DNA from: DASUAS01 sp963750045
GTDB taxonomy: Bacteria; Actinomycetota; Acidimicrobiia; IMCC26256; DASPTH01
DNA length: 64,000 nt
Direction: 5' to 3'
Assembly (NCBI GenBank): GCA_963750045.1
Contig: CAVVPD010000004.1
Coordinates: forward strand, 62,001-126,000
The position numbers were made by a program, and so were the translations under genes. The first letter of the stretch is position 1; every line of letters begins with the position of its first letter. Under the pieces are notes generated by a model, which saw only the letters and a list, made by a program, of their open reading frames with translations, did no database searches and was not told the DNA's origin. This document shows positions 20,975 through 31,376 of the stretch, piece after piece.

Positions 20975-21646
20975 GTGATCCTCGTCGTCGACGACGACCT
21001 CGACCTCGTCGATGTCGTGCGCACCGCGCTCGAACGTGAGGGCTTCGTGGTCGACGACGCCGGTGACGGTGCGACCGCACTCACCAAGATCGCGAGTGAC
21101 GCGCCGGAGCTCGTCGTGCTCGACCTCGGTCTGCCGAAGGTGCGGGGCCTCGACGTGCTGCGACAGGTGCGCGTCGACAACGCAGTGCCGGTCATCGTGC
21201 TCAGCGGGCGAGGCGACGAGGCCGACCGCGTCATCGGCCTGGAGCTCGGTGCCGACGACTACGTGGTCAAGCCGTTCTCGCCGCGGGAGCTGGTCGCGCG
21301 CGTGCGTTCGGTGTTGCGGCGATCGCAGGCGCCGCAGCGCCACGGGCGCCTGGCCTTCGGCGACCTCGAGCTCGACCTGACCTCACGCGAGGTCTGGTCA
21401 CGTGGTGAGGCCGTCGAACTGCGACGGCGGGAGTTCGACCTGCTCGCCTACCTCTGCGCGTCGCCGCGCCAGGTCTTCACGCGCGACCAACTGTTGCGTC
21501 ACGTGTGGGACTCGGGCGCCGAATGGCAGGGCGTGGGGACCGTGAGCGAGCACGTGCACCGGCTGCGGGCCAAGGTCGAGGTCGATCCGGCGCGGCCCTG
21601 CCACATCGTGACGGTGCGCGGGGTGGGCTACCGCTTCGTGCCCTGA
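20975..21646 (+). CDS. OmpR/PhoB-family response regulator
   Basis: Two-domain transcription factor of 223 residues. The receiver (residues 1-~115) has the acidic pair VDDDLDLVD, phospho-acceptor Asp in LVVLDLGLPK, and the Lys in VVKPFSP. The C-terminal winged helix contains REFDLLAYLCASPRQVFTR and ends VRGVGYRFVP. GTG 20975 follows TAGCCT (20962-20967) by 7 nt, so translation is probably leaderless. A hybrid histidine kinase is encoded convergently and the two genes overlap by 19 bp at their 3' ends, so they are natural candidates for partners, though this is not shown. Confidence 0.93.
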   Translation: MILVVDDDLDLVDVVRTALEREGFVVDDAGDGATALTKIASDAPELVVLDLGLPKVRGLDVLRQVRVDNAVPVIVLSGRGDEADRVIGLELGADDYVVKPFSPRELVARVRSVLRRSQAPQRHGRLAFGDLELDLTSREVWSRGEAVELRRREFDLLAYLCASPRQVFTRDQLLRHVWDSGAEWQGVGTVSEHVHRLRAKVEVDPARPCHIVTVRGVGYRFVP

Positions 21647-24056
21647 TCGTCAGGTCGCGGGGCGTCGCCGAGCGCGGTCCGCACGGCGTCGAGGAGCTCG
21701 ATCCTGCGGAGCGGTTTCGTCACCAGCGGCGCGCCGCGGAGCGCGGCGGAGCCGGCCGGGACGAAACCCGACACGAACACGACCCGGGTCTCGGGGCAAC
21801 GCTCGGTGATGCGTGCCGCGAGGTCGGTGCCGCTCATCACCGGCATCACCACGTCGGTGACCAACAGGTCGACGGGGCGGCCCGCACGCTCGAGGAGCGC
21901 GATGGCTGCGTCGCCGTCGGGCGCGGCGACGACGCGGTATCCCGACCCGCGCAGGATCTCGGCCATCACCGTCCGCATCTCGGACTCGTCGTCGACCACG
22001 AGGATCGTCGGCGAGTCGTCGTCGGAGAGGTCGATCAGGTCGCCGACCGGCCCCGGCGCCTCGGTCGGGGGCGCCGGGAAGGTGAACGTGAACGTCGTGC
22101 CCTCCCCGCGTTCGCTCTCGACCTCCACGGTGCCGCCGGCCGAGCGCACGATGTCGTCGGTGGTGGAGAGCCCGAGCCCGGTACCGAGCCCGGGGGGCTT
22201 GGTCGTGAAGAACGGCTCGAACACGCGCGCCTTGGTCGCGGCGTCCATGCCGGCGCCGGTGTCGGTCGCCGTGAGCTTGAGCGCGCGCGACGGGGTGGGC
22301 CCGGAGCTCGTGGCGATGGTGAAGCGACCGCCGGTGGGCATCGCGTCGCGTGCGTTCACCGCGAGGTTCAACACGGCCTGCTCGATGCGGTTGGGATCGG
22401 CGACGATCGTCGCGGGTGACGCCTCGAGGTGCAGCTCGAGGGTGACGGCCGCGCCGAGCACCTGGTGGAGCAGCTCGCGCACGCCGAGGAGCAGCTCGTG
22501 CAGGTCGACGGCTTCGGGCTCGTCGACCCGCTGACGGCTGAACGCCATGAGGTCGTCGGTGAGCGCCGCGGCCCGGTCGGTGGCGCGCTGCACCGAGTCG
22601 ATGCGGGCCCGGGCCGACTCCAGCACCTCGAGGTCGTCCTGGAGCAGCTCCACCTGCCCGCGCATGATGGCCAGCACGTTGTTGAAGTCGTGCGCGATGC
22701 CCCCCGCCAGCCGACCGACCGACTCCATCTTCTGCGCCTGCAGGAGCTGCTGTCGCAGGGCCTTCCGTTCGGTCACGTCGTGCAGCACGACGACCGCGCG
22801 CGTCGGGCGCGCCTTCCTGGCGGCGCAGGCGAGTCTCGGTGATCTCGACCCACACGCTGTCGCCGCCGCGCGTCGACCAACCGGGACTCGGGCGGATCCA
22901 GCGGGCCCGATCCGGCGGCGGCCGAGCGGACGGTCTCGTGTTCGTCGCCGTCGTCGGCGCGCAGCGACCGCAGGGTGGCGCCGATGAGGCGGTGGTCGGG
23001 CTGGCCGAGCAACTCGCACAGCGCCCGGTTGGTCTCCTCGATGCGGCCGTCGAGCGTCGCCACCGCCATGGCCACCGGCGAGTCGTGGAACGTCCGCCGG
23101 AAGCGTTCGGCGGCGGTCCAGCGCCCTGCCTCGGCGGCGTCGCGCTCGTCGAGCGCGAGCGCGAGGCCGAGCATCGCGAAGAGGGTGACCGCGACGAACG
23201 TCTGGAGCACGACGACGGCGTCGGTCGGATCGGCGAGCGCGGCGAAGGGTCCGGTGGCGCGAGCAGCCGCCCAGCCCGCGACGCCCACCATCACGACGCC
23301 CGACAGCGCGACGCCTCGCGGGCCGAACCGCAACGCCGCCCAGCCGAGGAGGAGGGCGGCCGAGAAGGCGAGGGGATCGTTCCACCGGCCGAACGCGAGC
23401 GCGCTCACGGCCACGACGGCGAGTGCGAGCGCGGCCCCTTCGACACGACCGCCCCGGCGTCGGACCGACCGACGGGGTTCGACCGCCGTGAGCGCCGCCG
23501 CAGCCACGAGCACCATGCCGAACCCGTCGGCGAGCGCGCACTGCCACGCGGCGCGCCAGAGATCGGCCGACGACAGGTCGTGGGCGATCGCCACCGCGAG
23601 GGTGTCGACGGCGGCGCCGAGGATGGCCCCGAGGACGGCGGCGACGACGAGTGCCAGCAGCTCCTGGACACGCGCGAGGCGGAAGCGCCCGCCCCCGTAC
23701 CAACGGAGCAGCACCGCCGCCGTGGTCGCGGCGACCACCGTCGCCAGCGCCCGGCCGACCGCGAGCTCGGCGCCGAGGTGGTCGGCGACCGTGACCGCGC
23801 CGACCGTGACCGCGCTCGCGACCAGCGGGCCGGGCCATTGCGGCGCCTCGAGGAGCAGGAGCGCGGCGAGGAGGATGCCGACTGCGGGGGCGGCCGCCAC
23901 CGCCACGGTGGTGCCGGGGTGGAGCCAGTGGACCCACTGCACCGCGCCCGCGGTGAGGACGGCGACGATCGCGGCGGGTGCGACCGCGGTGACGGCGCGG
24001 CGGAGGGCGGCGGCGCTCCCGGCGTCGGCGGTCGCCTGCGTGATGCCGTGTGCCAA
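21628..24056 (-). CDS. Hybrid sensor histidine kinase: MASE1-like membrane domain, PAS, HisKA, HATPase, receiver (two frame breaks)
   Basis: About 810 residues once repaired. Residues ~20-320 hold eight or so hydrophobic helices of MASE1 type. A PAS domain follows (FRRTFHDSPVAMAVATLDGR to VWVEITE), then the HisKA box GGIAHDFNNVLA with the phospho-His, ATPase N box NLAVNARDAM, G boxes DTGAGMD and GTGLGLS, and a C-terminal receiver with phospho-Asp in LLVTDVVMP. The PAS-kinase link is interrupted near 22868 and 22812; adding CG at each gives DARGGDSVWVE and GARPTRAVVVLHDVTERK. TTG 24056 has a GGAGG ribosome binding site. The receiver suggests phosphorelay; the neighbouring OmpR-type regulator is the obvious possible output. 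Confidence 0.88.
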
Positions 24057-24200
24057 CGCGTCCTCCGGGCCCGGCGGTGGCTCGGCACGAGTTGGAGATG
24101 GGCGCGACGAGCGCGACCGACGCTACCAAGTGCCGCCGCCGCCGCCGACCGAGCCCGGACGGTCCTCGGCCGCGGGACGAAGGGCCGCAAGAGCAGAACC

Positions 24201-24240
24201 TGGCGCACGGGCCCGAGGGGCAGGGCGGGCCCGTGCGCCA
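24201..24240 (-). terminator. Strong hairpin downstream of the CAP-domain gene
   Basis: A perfect 14-bp inverted repeat, TGGCGCACGGGCCC (24201-24214) and its complement (24227-24240), with a 12-nt loop. It lies 46 bp past the end of the CAP gene and 145 bp before the histidine kinase start. No T run. The rest of the 24057-24285 gap is GC-rich without other recognisable content. Confidence 0.5.
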
Positions 24241-24285
24241 CGGGGGAGGGGGGGTACCCACCCCCGACGGGCCAGGTAGGGGCGG

Positions 24286-24801
24286 CTACCTAGCGCCGAA
24301 CTCCGCGACGACCCACACGCGGCCGGAGGAATCCCGGGTCGCGGCGACGCCGACGCGGTTGTAGGACGGGTTGAGGATGTGAGCCCGGTGCCCGGCCGAG
24401 TTCATCCAGCTGTTCTCGACCGCGGACCCGTCGAGGTCGGCCGGCCCGACGAGGACGTTCTCGCCGAGCGACCTCCAAGCAGCCATGTACGGCAGGTGGA
24501 TGAGCGCGCTCAGGTCCGTGTGGGCGAGGGTGCCGGTCGCCGCGAGGTGGTCGGCCCAGCTCGCGGCATAGGGGCCGAGTTGTGCATCCCAGGCCAGGGG
24601 CGCGAGCCCTGCCGCAGCACGGTCCTGGTTCATCGCGCTGACGACGTCGCCGTTGAAGCTGCCGGTCGTGCTGCTCACCGGCGCGCAGGCGACCGCGGCG
24701 GAGGCCAGGCCGACGACCAGCACCGGAAGGGCGAACCGGGCCCGACGGGGGAGCCGGCGGGCCCGGCGAGCAACGGTCGGGGCGGTGGTCGTCTGGGCCA
24801 T
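24286..24801 (-). CDS. Secreted CAP-domain (SCP/PR1-like) protein, possible lipoprotein
   Basis: A 171-residue protein with an Arg-rich N-terminus, a hydrophobic helix (FALPVLVVGLASAAVA) and a Cys directly after AAVA, which could be a weak lipobox. The CAP domain follows: MNQDRAAAGLAPLAWD, LAHTDLS, LGENVLVG and GHRAHILNPSYNRVGVA, which are the family's conserved His/Glu cavity segments. Bacterial CAP proteins are extracellular and mostly of unknown function. TAGTGT (complement of 24808-24813) ends 6 nt before the ATG, the leaderless pattern of this window. Frame intact. Confidence 0.87.
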   Translation of the reverse strand: MAQTTTAPTVARRARRLPRRARFALPVLVVGLASAAVACAPVSSTTGSFNGDVVSAMNQDRAAAGLAPLAWDAQLGPYAASWADHLAATGTLAHTDLSALIHLPYMAAWRSLGENVLVGPADLDGSAVENSWMNSAGHRAHILNPSYNRVGVAATRDSSGRVWVVAEFGAR

Positions 24802-24911
24802 GGGAGGACACTAGCGAGGCTCCTTCTGCTTCCGGTTCTCCCAGCATCAATGGAGCTTCAACCGGCAAGGGGCCGGCCGCTGCTCAAGCTGGGGCTCCCG
24901 GGCTCCGACAA

Positions 24912-26605
24912 ATGGGCGTGGAGAAGACACTGATGGTGGTGGCCGCGCTCGCCGCCCTCGTGGCGATCGTGGCCACCGCGGTTGCCTGGCGGTCGGGACG
25001 ACGGGCCCGGCGCGCCGCCGATCTCGTGGCGCAGCTCCTCGAGCCGCCGGTCGTGGAACCGCGGGTCAGGAGCGAAGGGACCCGAGCGCTCCCGGCGCCC
25101 GACGACGTGTCCGTCGCCGCCGCGACCTCGACCGTCGACGTGGCGGACCCGACCCCGCCGGGGCCCGCGATCGACCCGGAACCGCGGCGCGCCTCCTCGG
25201 GGGACGAGCACGCGCCGGCCGAGGAGGAGCCACCGGCGACGGGCTCCGAGCGGCCCGCGGCCGACAGCCGCCGGGCCTTCGGCACGGCGACGGGCGTCGG
25301 CGCCGCGTTCGACCGTGCCGATCCGGCACCGGCTCGGATCCCCGTGCTCGACCTCGACCGCCTGCGGTCCTGGCTCACCCTCGGCGACGTGAACCTCGGG
25401 CGACTCGCCGTGGTGTCGGTCGAGCTCGACAACCTCGGCGTCGTGCAGGAACGTCTGGGCTACGCCGCGGGCGCGCAGCTGCTCGAAGCGATCACCCAGC
25501 GGCTGCGGACCGTGACCCGGCCCCGCGACGTCGTCGCGCACGTGAACCAGGAACGCTTCGTGCTCGTCTGCCGCGACGTGCCCGACCCGGCCGCCGCCGA
25601 GGGTCTGGCCGAACGCATCTCTATGGGCGTCGCCCATCCGTCGGTCGTCCTGGCCGGCGTGGCGGAGGTCACCGCCAGCATCGGTGTGGCGTTGGCGACC
25701 GACCTCGAGGAGCGGCCCGAGAGCGTGCTCCGCCGGGCCATCAAGGCGGGCAACCAGGCCCGCGCCCTCGGCGGCGCGCGCGGATCGAGATCAGTACCGC
25801 CGCGCCGTCGACCACCATCCAGGAAGGTGAGCTTGCCGCCGGGATCGCCCGCGACGAGTTGCGCCTCCACTACCTTCCGATCGTCAGCTGCGCCACCGGG
25901 CGCGTCGCCGGCTTCGAGGCCCTCGTGCGGTGGGAGCATCCGGAGCACGGGCTGTTGCTGCCCGCGGAGTTCCTGCCCGACGCCGAGCGCACCGGCGTGA
26001 TCGTGCCGATGGGTGTCTGGGCGATCGAGCGAGCCTGCCGCCAGATGGCCGCGTGGCACGACGGCTCGGCGCCCACGCTGAAGCTGAACCTCAACCTGTC
26101 GGCTCGCCAGTTCGCCGAGCCCACGTTGCCCGCGCAGGTGAAGCGGATCGTCAGCGACACCGGGCTCGCGCCGGGCTCCGTGTGGCTGGAGATCACCGAG
26201 GAGACGTTGTTGCGTGACCGTGGCGCGAGCGACGAGACGCTGCGCCGCCTGCACGAGATCGGTGTCCGGCTCGTGATCGACGACTTCGGGACCGGCGCGT
26301 CGTCGCTGGTGTCGCTCAAGCAGTTCCCCCTCGACGCGATCAAGATCGCGGCGACGTTCGTGGCCGACCTCGGGCGCGACCGCGACAGCGACGCCATCTG
26401 CAGCGCCATCGTCGACCTCGCCCATTCCCTGGGGTTGTGTGCGATCGCCGAAGGGGTCGAGACCCTCGAACAGTTCACGGCGTTGCGGGCGCTCGACTGC
26501 GAGCTCGCCCAGGGCCACCTCTTCGGCGCGGCCCGCCCGGCCGAGGAGTACGGCGCCATGCCCGCGGCGACCTTGGGCGTCACACGTTCGCCCGACGTGC
26601 TCTAG
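24912..26605 (+). CDS. Membrane-anchored GGDEF-EAL protein with degenerate GGDEF and intact EAL (one frame break)
   Basis: One N-terminal membrane helix (residues ~7-25), a Pro/Ala-rich linker to ~135, a GGDEF-fold domain, then EAL. The GGDEF signature position reads NQERF, so diguanylate cyclase activity is unlikely. The EAL domain keeps its catalytic set: EAL in GFEALVRWEHP, Asn in LNLSARQF, Glu in LEITEE, the Asp pair in DDFGTG, Lys in IKIAATF and Glu in AEGVET. It should therefore hydrolyse cyclic di-GMP, with the GGDEF domain perhaps sensing GTP. The frame breaks near 25785 in a CG run; adding CG gives GGARARIEI. About 565 residues. It is the only c-di-GMP gene seen in the window. Confidence 0.85.
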
Positions 26606-26646
26606 CCCGCCACAGCTCGGCGCCCCCGGTGAGGCATCCTGGCACG

Positions 26647-28149
26647 ATGCGACACGCCACGCGCACGATCACCGCGACCACGGTCGCGGCGGTCGTGCTC
26701 GCCCTGGTGTTCGGCGCGCCGGTCGCGCCCCGCGCCGGCGCAGCACCGGTACCGATCGCACCGGTACCGACCGCACCGGCATCGATCTCGTGGCACACGT
26801 GCGCCGACGGGTTCCAGTGCGCCACGCTGACGGTGCCGGTCGACCCCGCGGCCGACACCGGCGCGACCCTCGGCCTCGCCGTCATCCGGAAGCGGGCGCG
26901 CCACCCGAAGGAGCGGATCGGGTCCCTCGTGTTCAACCCGGGCGGTCCGGGCGTGCCCGCGGTCGGGTACCTCGCCGCGGTCGCCGGCACGCTGCCCGAC
27001 AAGATCCGCGACCGGTTCGATCTGGTCGCCTTCGATCCCCGCGGCATCGGCACGAACAGCCCGGTCGAGTGCGAGGACAGCCTCGATCCGTTGTTCGACC
27101 AGTCGTTCCAACCGACGACGGCCGCGGAGCGCGCGCTGGGCCTCGTCGACGCGGTGCGCACGCTCGCCGGCGCGTGTGCGGCTCGGAGTGGCGCGCTCTT
27201 GTCGCACGTGTCGACGCTCGACGCAGTCCGGGACCTCGAGCGCCTGCGCGTCGGCCTCGGTGAGGACCGACTCTCCTTCGTCGGCTTCTCGTACGGCACC
27301 TTCCTGGGTGCGAGCTACGCATCGGCGTATCCCCACCGGGTCCGGGCCTTCGTGCTCGACGGCCCGATCGACCCCACCATGACGGCCGACGCGGTCACGC
27401 TCGGGCAGGCGCGGGGGTTCGAGCACTCGCTCGACGACTTCCTCGCCGACTGCTCCGCGCATCCGGGCTGCGCGTTCCACCATGACGGCGACGCCGCGGG
27501 AGCGTACGACGCGCTCCGGCGCGCGCGGCTCGGTCACCGATCCCGGCCGCCGGCGAGCCCGGGCGTGGCCTCAACCAGACCCGGCTCGATGCCGCCGTTC
27601 TGCAGGAGCTCTACCTCGGGCGCGCGGCGTGGGCGCCGCTGGCGGCCGCGCTCGCGGCGGCCGACCGCGGAGACGCGTCGACCCTGCTCGATGCCGCCGA
27701 TGCGTTCGTCGGTCGCGACGCAGCCGGCCGCGACGATCATGCGCTCGAGGCGTTCTGGGCGGTGAGCTGCCTCGACGGGCCCCCGATCGGCGACCTGGCC
27801 GCGGCGTCCGCGCTCGAGGCGCGCCGCGGTGAGGGAGGCGCCGCGCCTGGGCGCGTTCGTCGTGAACAACAGCCTGCCGTGCTCGGTGTGGCCGGTGCCA
27901 CCGGTCGCGGCGCCGGGCCGCCTCGAGGCGAAGGGCGCCCCGCCGATCCTGGTGGTCGGCACCACCGACGATCCCGCCACGCCGTTGGTCCAGGCCAGGT
28001 CGCTGGCGAGCATGCTCGAACGCGGGCGCCTGGTGGTGGCGGAGGGGGAGCAGCACACGTCGTTCAACGTGGGGAACGCGTGCGTCGACACGATCGTCAC
28101 GCGGTACCTCGTGGATCTCCGCGTCCCTCGGCGCGGCACCCGGTGTTGA
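26647..28149 (+). CDS. Secreted alpha/beta-hydrolase peptidase, tripeptidyl-aminopeptidase (SlpD/TAP) type (two frame breaks)
   Basis: Extracellular serine aminopeptidase of the S33/TAP-like type. A signal peptide of ~32 residues precedes a tandem Ala-Pro repeat. The core has NPGGPGVPAVGY (oxyanion region), FDPRGIGTNSPVEC, and the nucleophile in GFSYGTFLGASYA. The C-terminal TAP-like domain has the acid in VVGTTDDPATP and His in GEQHTSFN. Frames break near 27525 (CGGCGCGCGCGG; +CG restores ALRRARAARSP) and near 27822 (GGCGCGCCGCGG). Cys residues around the C-terminus (NSLPCSVWP, NACVDT) are those seen in Streptomyces homologues. About 500 residues. Confidence 0.83.
26743..26787 (+). repeat. 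Three tandem 15-bp repeats in the TAP-like peptidase gene
   Basis: GCACCGGTACCGATC, GCACCGGTACCGACC and GCACCGGCATCGATC follow one another, encoding APVPI-APVPT-APASI just after the signal peptide. They likely form a short flexible linker and are prone to copy-number change. Confidence 0.8.
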
Positions 28150-28155
28150 GGGACC

Positions 28156-28917
28156 TCACCCCCGCTCGCGTTTGTGCACGCACCAGATCTGCTCGGCGGG
28201 CCAGCGTCGCGCCCAGCGGGGATCGAAGTCGACGAACGTGGTGCGCGCGTGCTTCGGTGCCCGAAGCTCGATGAGGTCGTCGACGACGAGTCCGTGGCTG
28301 CGAAAGCACCGGATCCATTCGCCGTAGGGGAGCTGGAAGTCGACGGTGCCCTCGCCCTCGCCGTCGTCGAAGCGCCGCATCCCGAAGTAGGAGCGGCGCA
28401 GCCGCCGGGTGACGCGTTCGCGTTTCGGGTTCCACGCCAGGTACGGCCACGGCGTCGAATGCAGGAACACCAGGCGCCCGCCGCCGCGGAGGACCCGGCC
28501 GACCTGGGCGACCGAGCGTTCGGGATCGCAGAACGACATCGCGCCGTGGTCGCAGAACACCAGGTCGAACGAGGCGTCGGGGAAGGGCAGCGCCTCGCCC
28601 GCCGCGCAGACCAGGGTCACCGGCGCCGCCGACGCCTCGACGAGCGCGCGGGCGTGGCGCAGTTGGCCGCGTGACTGGTCGAGGCCGGTCACGCGTGCGC
28701 CGTCGGCCGCGAGCGCGACCGACCAGTGCGCGGCGCCGCATCCGTATTCGAGCACGTCGAGGCCGCGGACGTCGCCCAACACCCGCAGCTCGGACTCGGG
28801 GATGCGCCACACTCCCCAGGCCCGCGGCGCGACGTCGAGCTCGGGTGCGTGCTCGGCCTGGTAGTCGTCGGCGTCGGCGTCCCAGAAGGCCCGGTTGTGA
28901 CGTTCGTGGTCGGACAT
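28156..28917 (-). CDS. Class I SAM-dependent methyltransferase
   Basis: A 253-residue Rossmann-fold methyltransferase. Motif I is VLEYGCGAAHWSVALA, the acidic residue of motif II is in VTGLDQSRGQL, and SFDLVFCDHGAMSF followed by RVLRGGGRLVFLHST are motifs III-IV. The opening HERHNRAFWDADADDYQAEH is typical of the Methyltransf_11/25 group. The target is not predictable; the C-terminal region resembles small-molecule or quinone methyltransferases only loosely. Divergent by strand from the TAP-like gene (convergent ends) and 13 bp downstream of the hemolysin III gene stop. Frame intact. Confidence 0.86.
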   Translation of the reverse strand: MSDHERHNRAFWDADADDYQAEHAPELDVAPRAWGVWRIPESELRVLGDVRGLDVLEYGCGAAHWSVALAADGARVTGLDQSRGQLRHARALVEASAAPVTLVCAAGEALPFPDASFDLVFCDHGAMSFCDPERSVAQVGRVLRGGGRLVFLHSTPWPYLAWNPKRERVTRRLRRSYFGMRRFDDGEGEGTVDFQLPYGEWIRCFRSHGLVVDDLIELRAPKHARTTFVDFDPRWARRWPAEQIWCVHKRERG

Positions 28918-28930
28918 GCGGGACCAGTCG

Positions 28931-29617
28931 CTACGCGAGCGGGAGCACGAGGAACGCGATCGCGCAGTACTGCAGCAACGCCGCGAGGATGACGAACCCG
29001 TGGAAGATCTCGTGGTAGCCGAAGGTCTCGGGCCACGGGTCGGGCCTCCGGGCCGCGTGCACGATGGCGCCGACCATGTAGCAGACGCCGCCGGCGGCGA
29101 CGAGGCCGACGCCCAGCCAGCCCGTCGCGTCGTAGAGCGGGACGAACGCGAACGCGCCGATCCACCCGAGACACAGGTAGACGGTGGTCACGTAGCCGCG
29201 CGGTGCGGGGACCGGGAGCCACTCGTAGACGATCCCCGCCACGGCGACGAGCCACACCGCCGACAACGTGACGACCCGGGTGGCGCCGGTGGTCGCCAGC
29301 AGGGCGATCGGCGTGTAGGTGCCGGCGATGAGCAGGAAGATCGCGGTGTGGTCGAGTTGGAGCAGACGGCGAGCCGTGGTGAGCGACCAGTTGCCCCGGT
29401 GGTAGAGCGCGCTCGCGCCGAACATGCCGACGAGCGTGCCGGCGTAGACCATCGCCGCGAACGTGGCGACGCCGCCCGGCGCGGTCGCCACGAGGACCAC
29501 GGCGGCGACGATCGCCACGAACAGCGCGTAGAAGTGCGAGACGCCGCGGTAGCGCGGCTTGGGGAGGAGCGAGAGCGCGTGGACGTGCGCCTCCAGCCGC
29601 CGGGTGGCGCCGCTCAC
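28931..29617 (-). CDS. Hemolysin III/TrhA family membrane protein (PAQR fold)
   Basis: A 228-residue protein with seven membrane helices. The metal-binding motifs of the family are present: SALYHRGNW, then LDHTAIFLLIAGTYTP, and HEIFH near the C-terminus. Bacterial TrhA homologues influence membrane energy and lipid homeostasis; the haemolysin name is historical. Its ATG overlaps the stop of the preceding 89-codon gene (29614-29617), so the two are coupled. Frame intact. Confidence 0.92.
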   Translation of the reverse strand: MSGATRRLEAHVHALSLLPKPRYRGVSHFYALFVAIVAAVVLVATAPGGVATFAAMVYAGTLVGMFGASALYHRGNWSLTTARRLLQLDHTAIFLLIAGTYTPIALLATTGATRVVTLSAVWLVAVAGIVYEWLPVPAPRGYVTTVYLCLGWIGAFAFVPLYDATGWLGVGLVAAGGVCYMVGAIVHAARRPDPWPETFGYHEIFHGFVILAALLQYCAIAFLVLPLA

Positions 29618-29883
29618 GACGCGTCGGGAGCAGCGTGGGCGCGCGCGGCCAGGGCGCGCTCCTCGGCCCGGCGAGTGGAGCGGGCCGCGCCGGCGCCGAT
29701 CACCAGGGCCACGGCCGCCACGATCCCCCAGGGCACTCCGAAGATGAGGCCGAGCATGATCAGGGCGAGGAACGCGACCGCGCTGTCGACCCCGAAGTGC
29801 ACGAGCAGCGAACGGGGCGGACGGGCAGGGAGTGGTCCCGGCCGGCCCGATGCCGCACGATCAGGGGCAGGTTCCGACGTCAC
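29614..29883 (-). CDS. Small two-helix membrane protein of unknown function
   Basis: 89 residues: a Pro-rich N-terminal tail (~28 residues), two hydrophobic segments (SAVAFLALIMLGLIFGVP and WGIVAAVALVIGAGAA) and a charged C-terminus. I do not recognise the family. It overlaps the hemolysin III gene by four bases (ATGA) and is therefore probably co-expressed with it. 19 bp separate it from the aldehyde dehydrogenase stop upstream. Confidence 0.65.
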   Translation of the reverse strand: MTSEPAPDRAASGRPGPLPARPPRSLLVHFGVDSAVAFLALIMLGLIFGVPWGIVAAVALVIGAGAARSTRRAEERALAARAHAAPDAS

Positions 29884-29902
29884 GCGCCGGCCATCGTACC
29901 GC

Positions 29903-31326
29903 TCACCCCAGGACGACGAGGCGGGCTTCGGTCATCTCGTGGACCGCATAGTGCGGTCCTTCACGCGTGTTGCCGCTGTCGCGCACGCCCCCGTAGGGCA
30001 TCTGGTCGGCGCGCCACGTCGGCACCTCGTTCACCAGCACGCCGCCGAAGTCGAGCTCGCGCCCGCGCGGAGCGCGAGCGGCAGGTCGCTCGTGAAGATG
30101 GCCGCCTGCAGGCCGTAGCGGGTCTCGTTGGCGAGGCGGAACGCGTCGTCGACGTCGGTGTAGGTCTGCACCGCGACAACCGGGCCGAACACCTCCTCGC
30201 TGCACACCTTCATGTCGGGTTCCACGTTGCTGAACACCGTCGGTGCCAGCACCCCGTTGCGTTCGATGCCGCCCGTCAGCACCCGCGCGCCGGTGCCGAC
30301 CGCTTCGGCGATCCACGACTCGACCCGGGCGCGCTCGTCGGTGGAGATCAGGGCCGACACGTCGGTGGACTCGTCGAGCGGATCACCGACCACGAGGGCC
30401 TCGACGCGAGGCAACAGCGCGGCGAGGAACGCGTCGGCGACGTCCTCGTGGAGGTACACGCGCTGGGTGGAGATGCACGACTGCCCGGCGTGGCTGAACC
30501 CGGCGACCGAGATCTTGGTGGCGGCGGCGGTCACGTCACCGTCGGGCTGGATGATGACGGGGGCGTTGTTCCCGAGCTCCAGGCCGACCTTCTTGCGCGG
30601 GGCCCGGGCCCGGATCCCCCAACCGACCTCGGGCGAGCCGGTGAACGTGATGAGGGCGATGTCCGGATCGTCGACGATCGCGTTGCCGACCGATCCGCCG
30701 CCGCCGGTCACGACGTTGAGGTGGCCGGCCGGCAGCCCGCACTCGTCGAGCAGCAGCTCGGCCAGCGCGATGGCGGAGAGGGGCGTCTGGGACGCCGGCT
30801 TCAGCACCACCGGGCATCCGGCGGCGATCGCGGGCGCGAGCTTGTGCGCCACGAGGTTCAGCGGGAAGTTGAACGGGCTGATGGCGCCGACCACGCCGAT
30901 CGGGACCCGCAGGGTGAAGCCGAGCTTGCCCTCGCCGACGTCGGAGGCGTCGAGCGGCACCATCTCCCCCGCCAGCCGCCGCGCCTCGGCGGCCGCGAAC
31001 GTGAACGTCGACACCGAGCGCTTCGCTTCCACGCGCGCGGTCTTGATCGGCTTGGCCGCCTCCTCCGCGATGGTGCGCGCGAACTCCTCGGTGCGCTCCG
31101 AGAGCAGCTGCGCGGCGCGGTCGAGGATCTCGGCGCGCCGCCACGCCGGGAGCGGCCCGGCCCGGTGCACCGCGAGCGCGGTGGCGACGGCGCGCTCGAC
31201 CTCGGCGGCTCCGCACGCCGGCACGCGGTCGATCTCGTGACCGTCGTACGGGGACCGGACCACGATCTCCTCGGCGGTGGTGCCGTCGGTCGTGAACCGG
31301 TCGTCGCCGATCGGGAGCGTGCGCAT
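29903..31326 (-). CDS. NAD(P)-dependent aldehyde dehydrogenase (one frame break)
   Basis: About 475 residues oxidising an aldehyde to a carboxylate. Landmarks: cofactor-contact Asn in ISPFNFPLNLVAHK, the substrate Lys in VVLKPASQTP, GFTGSPE-like ITFTGSPEVGWGI, general-base Glu in VGLELGNNAPVI, and catalytic Cys in HAGQSCISTQRVY. QSCIST is more typical of lactaldehyde, phosphonoacetaldehyde or GapN-like enzymes than of betaine aldehyde dehydrogenase. The frame breaks near 30065 in GCGCGAGC; +CG gives RAGARELDFGGVLVNE, leading to the normal end PYGGVRDSGNTREGPHYAV. ATG 31326 is the natural start. Lies downstream of ppx on the same strand. Confidence 0.9.
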
Positions 31327-31376
31327 CGGGAGGGCCTTTCGGTCGAGGTGCCGAGGGGACGGGTCGGGGAGTGCGA

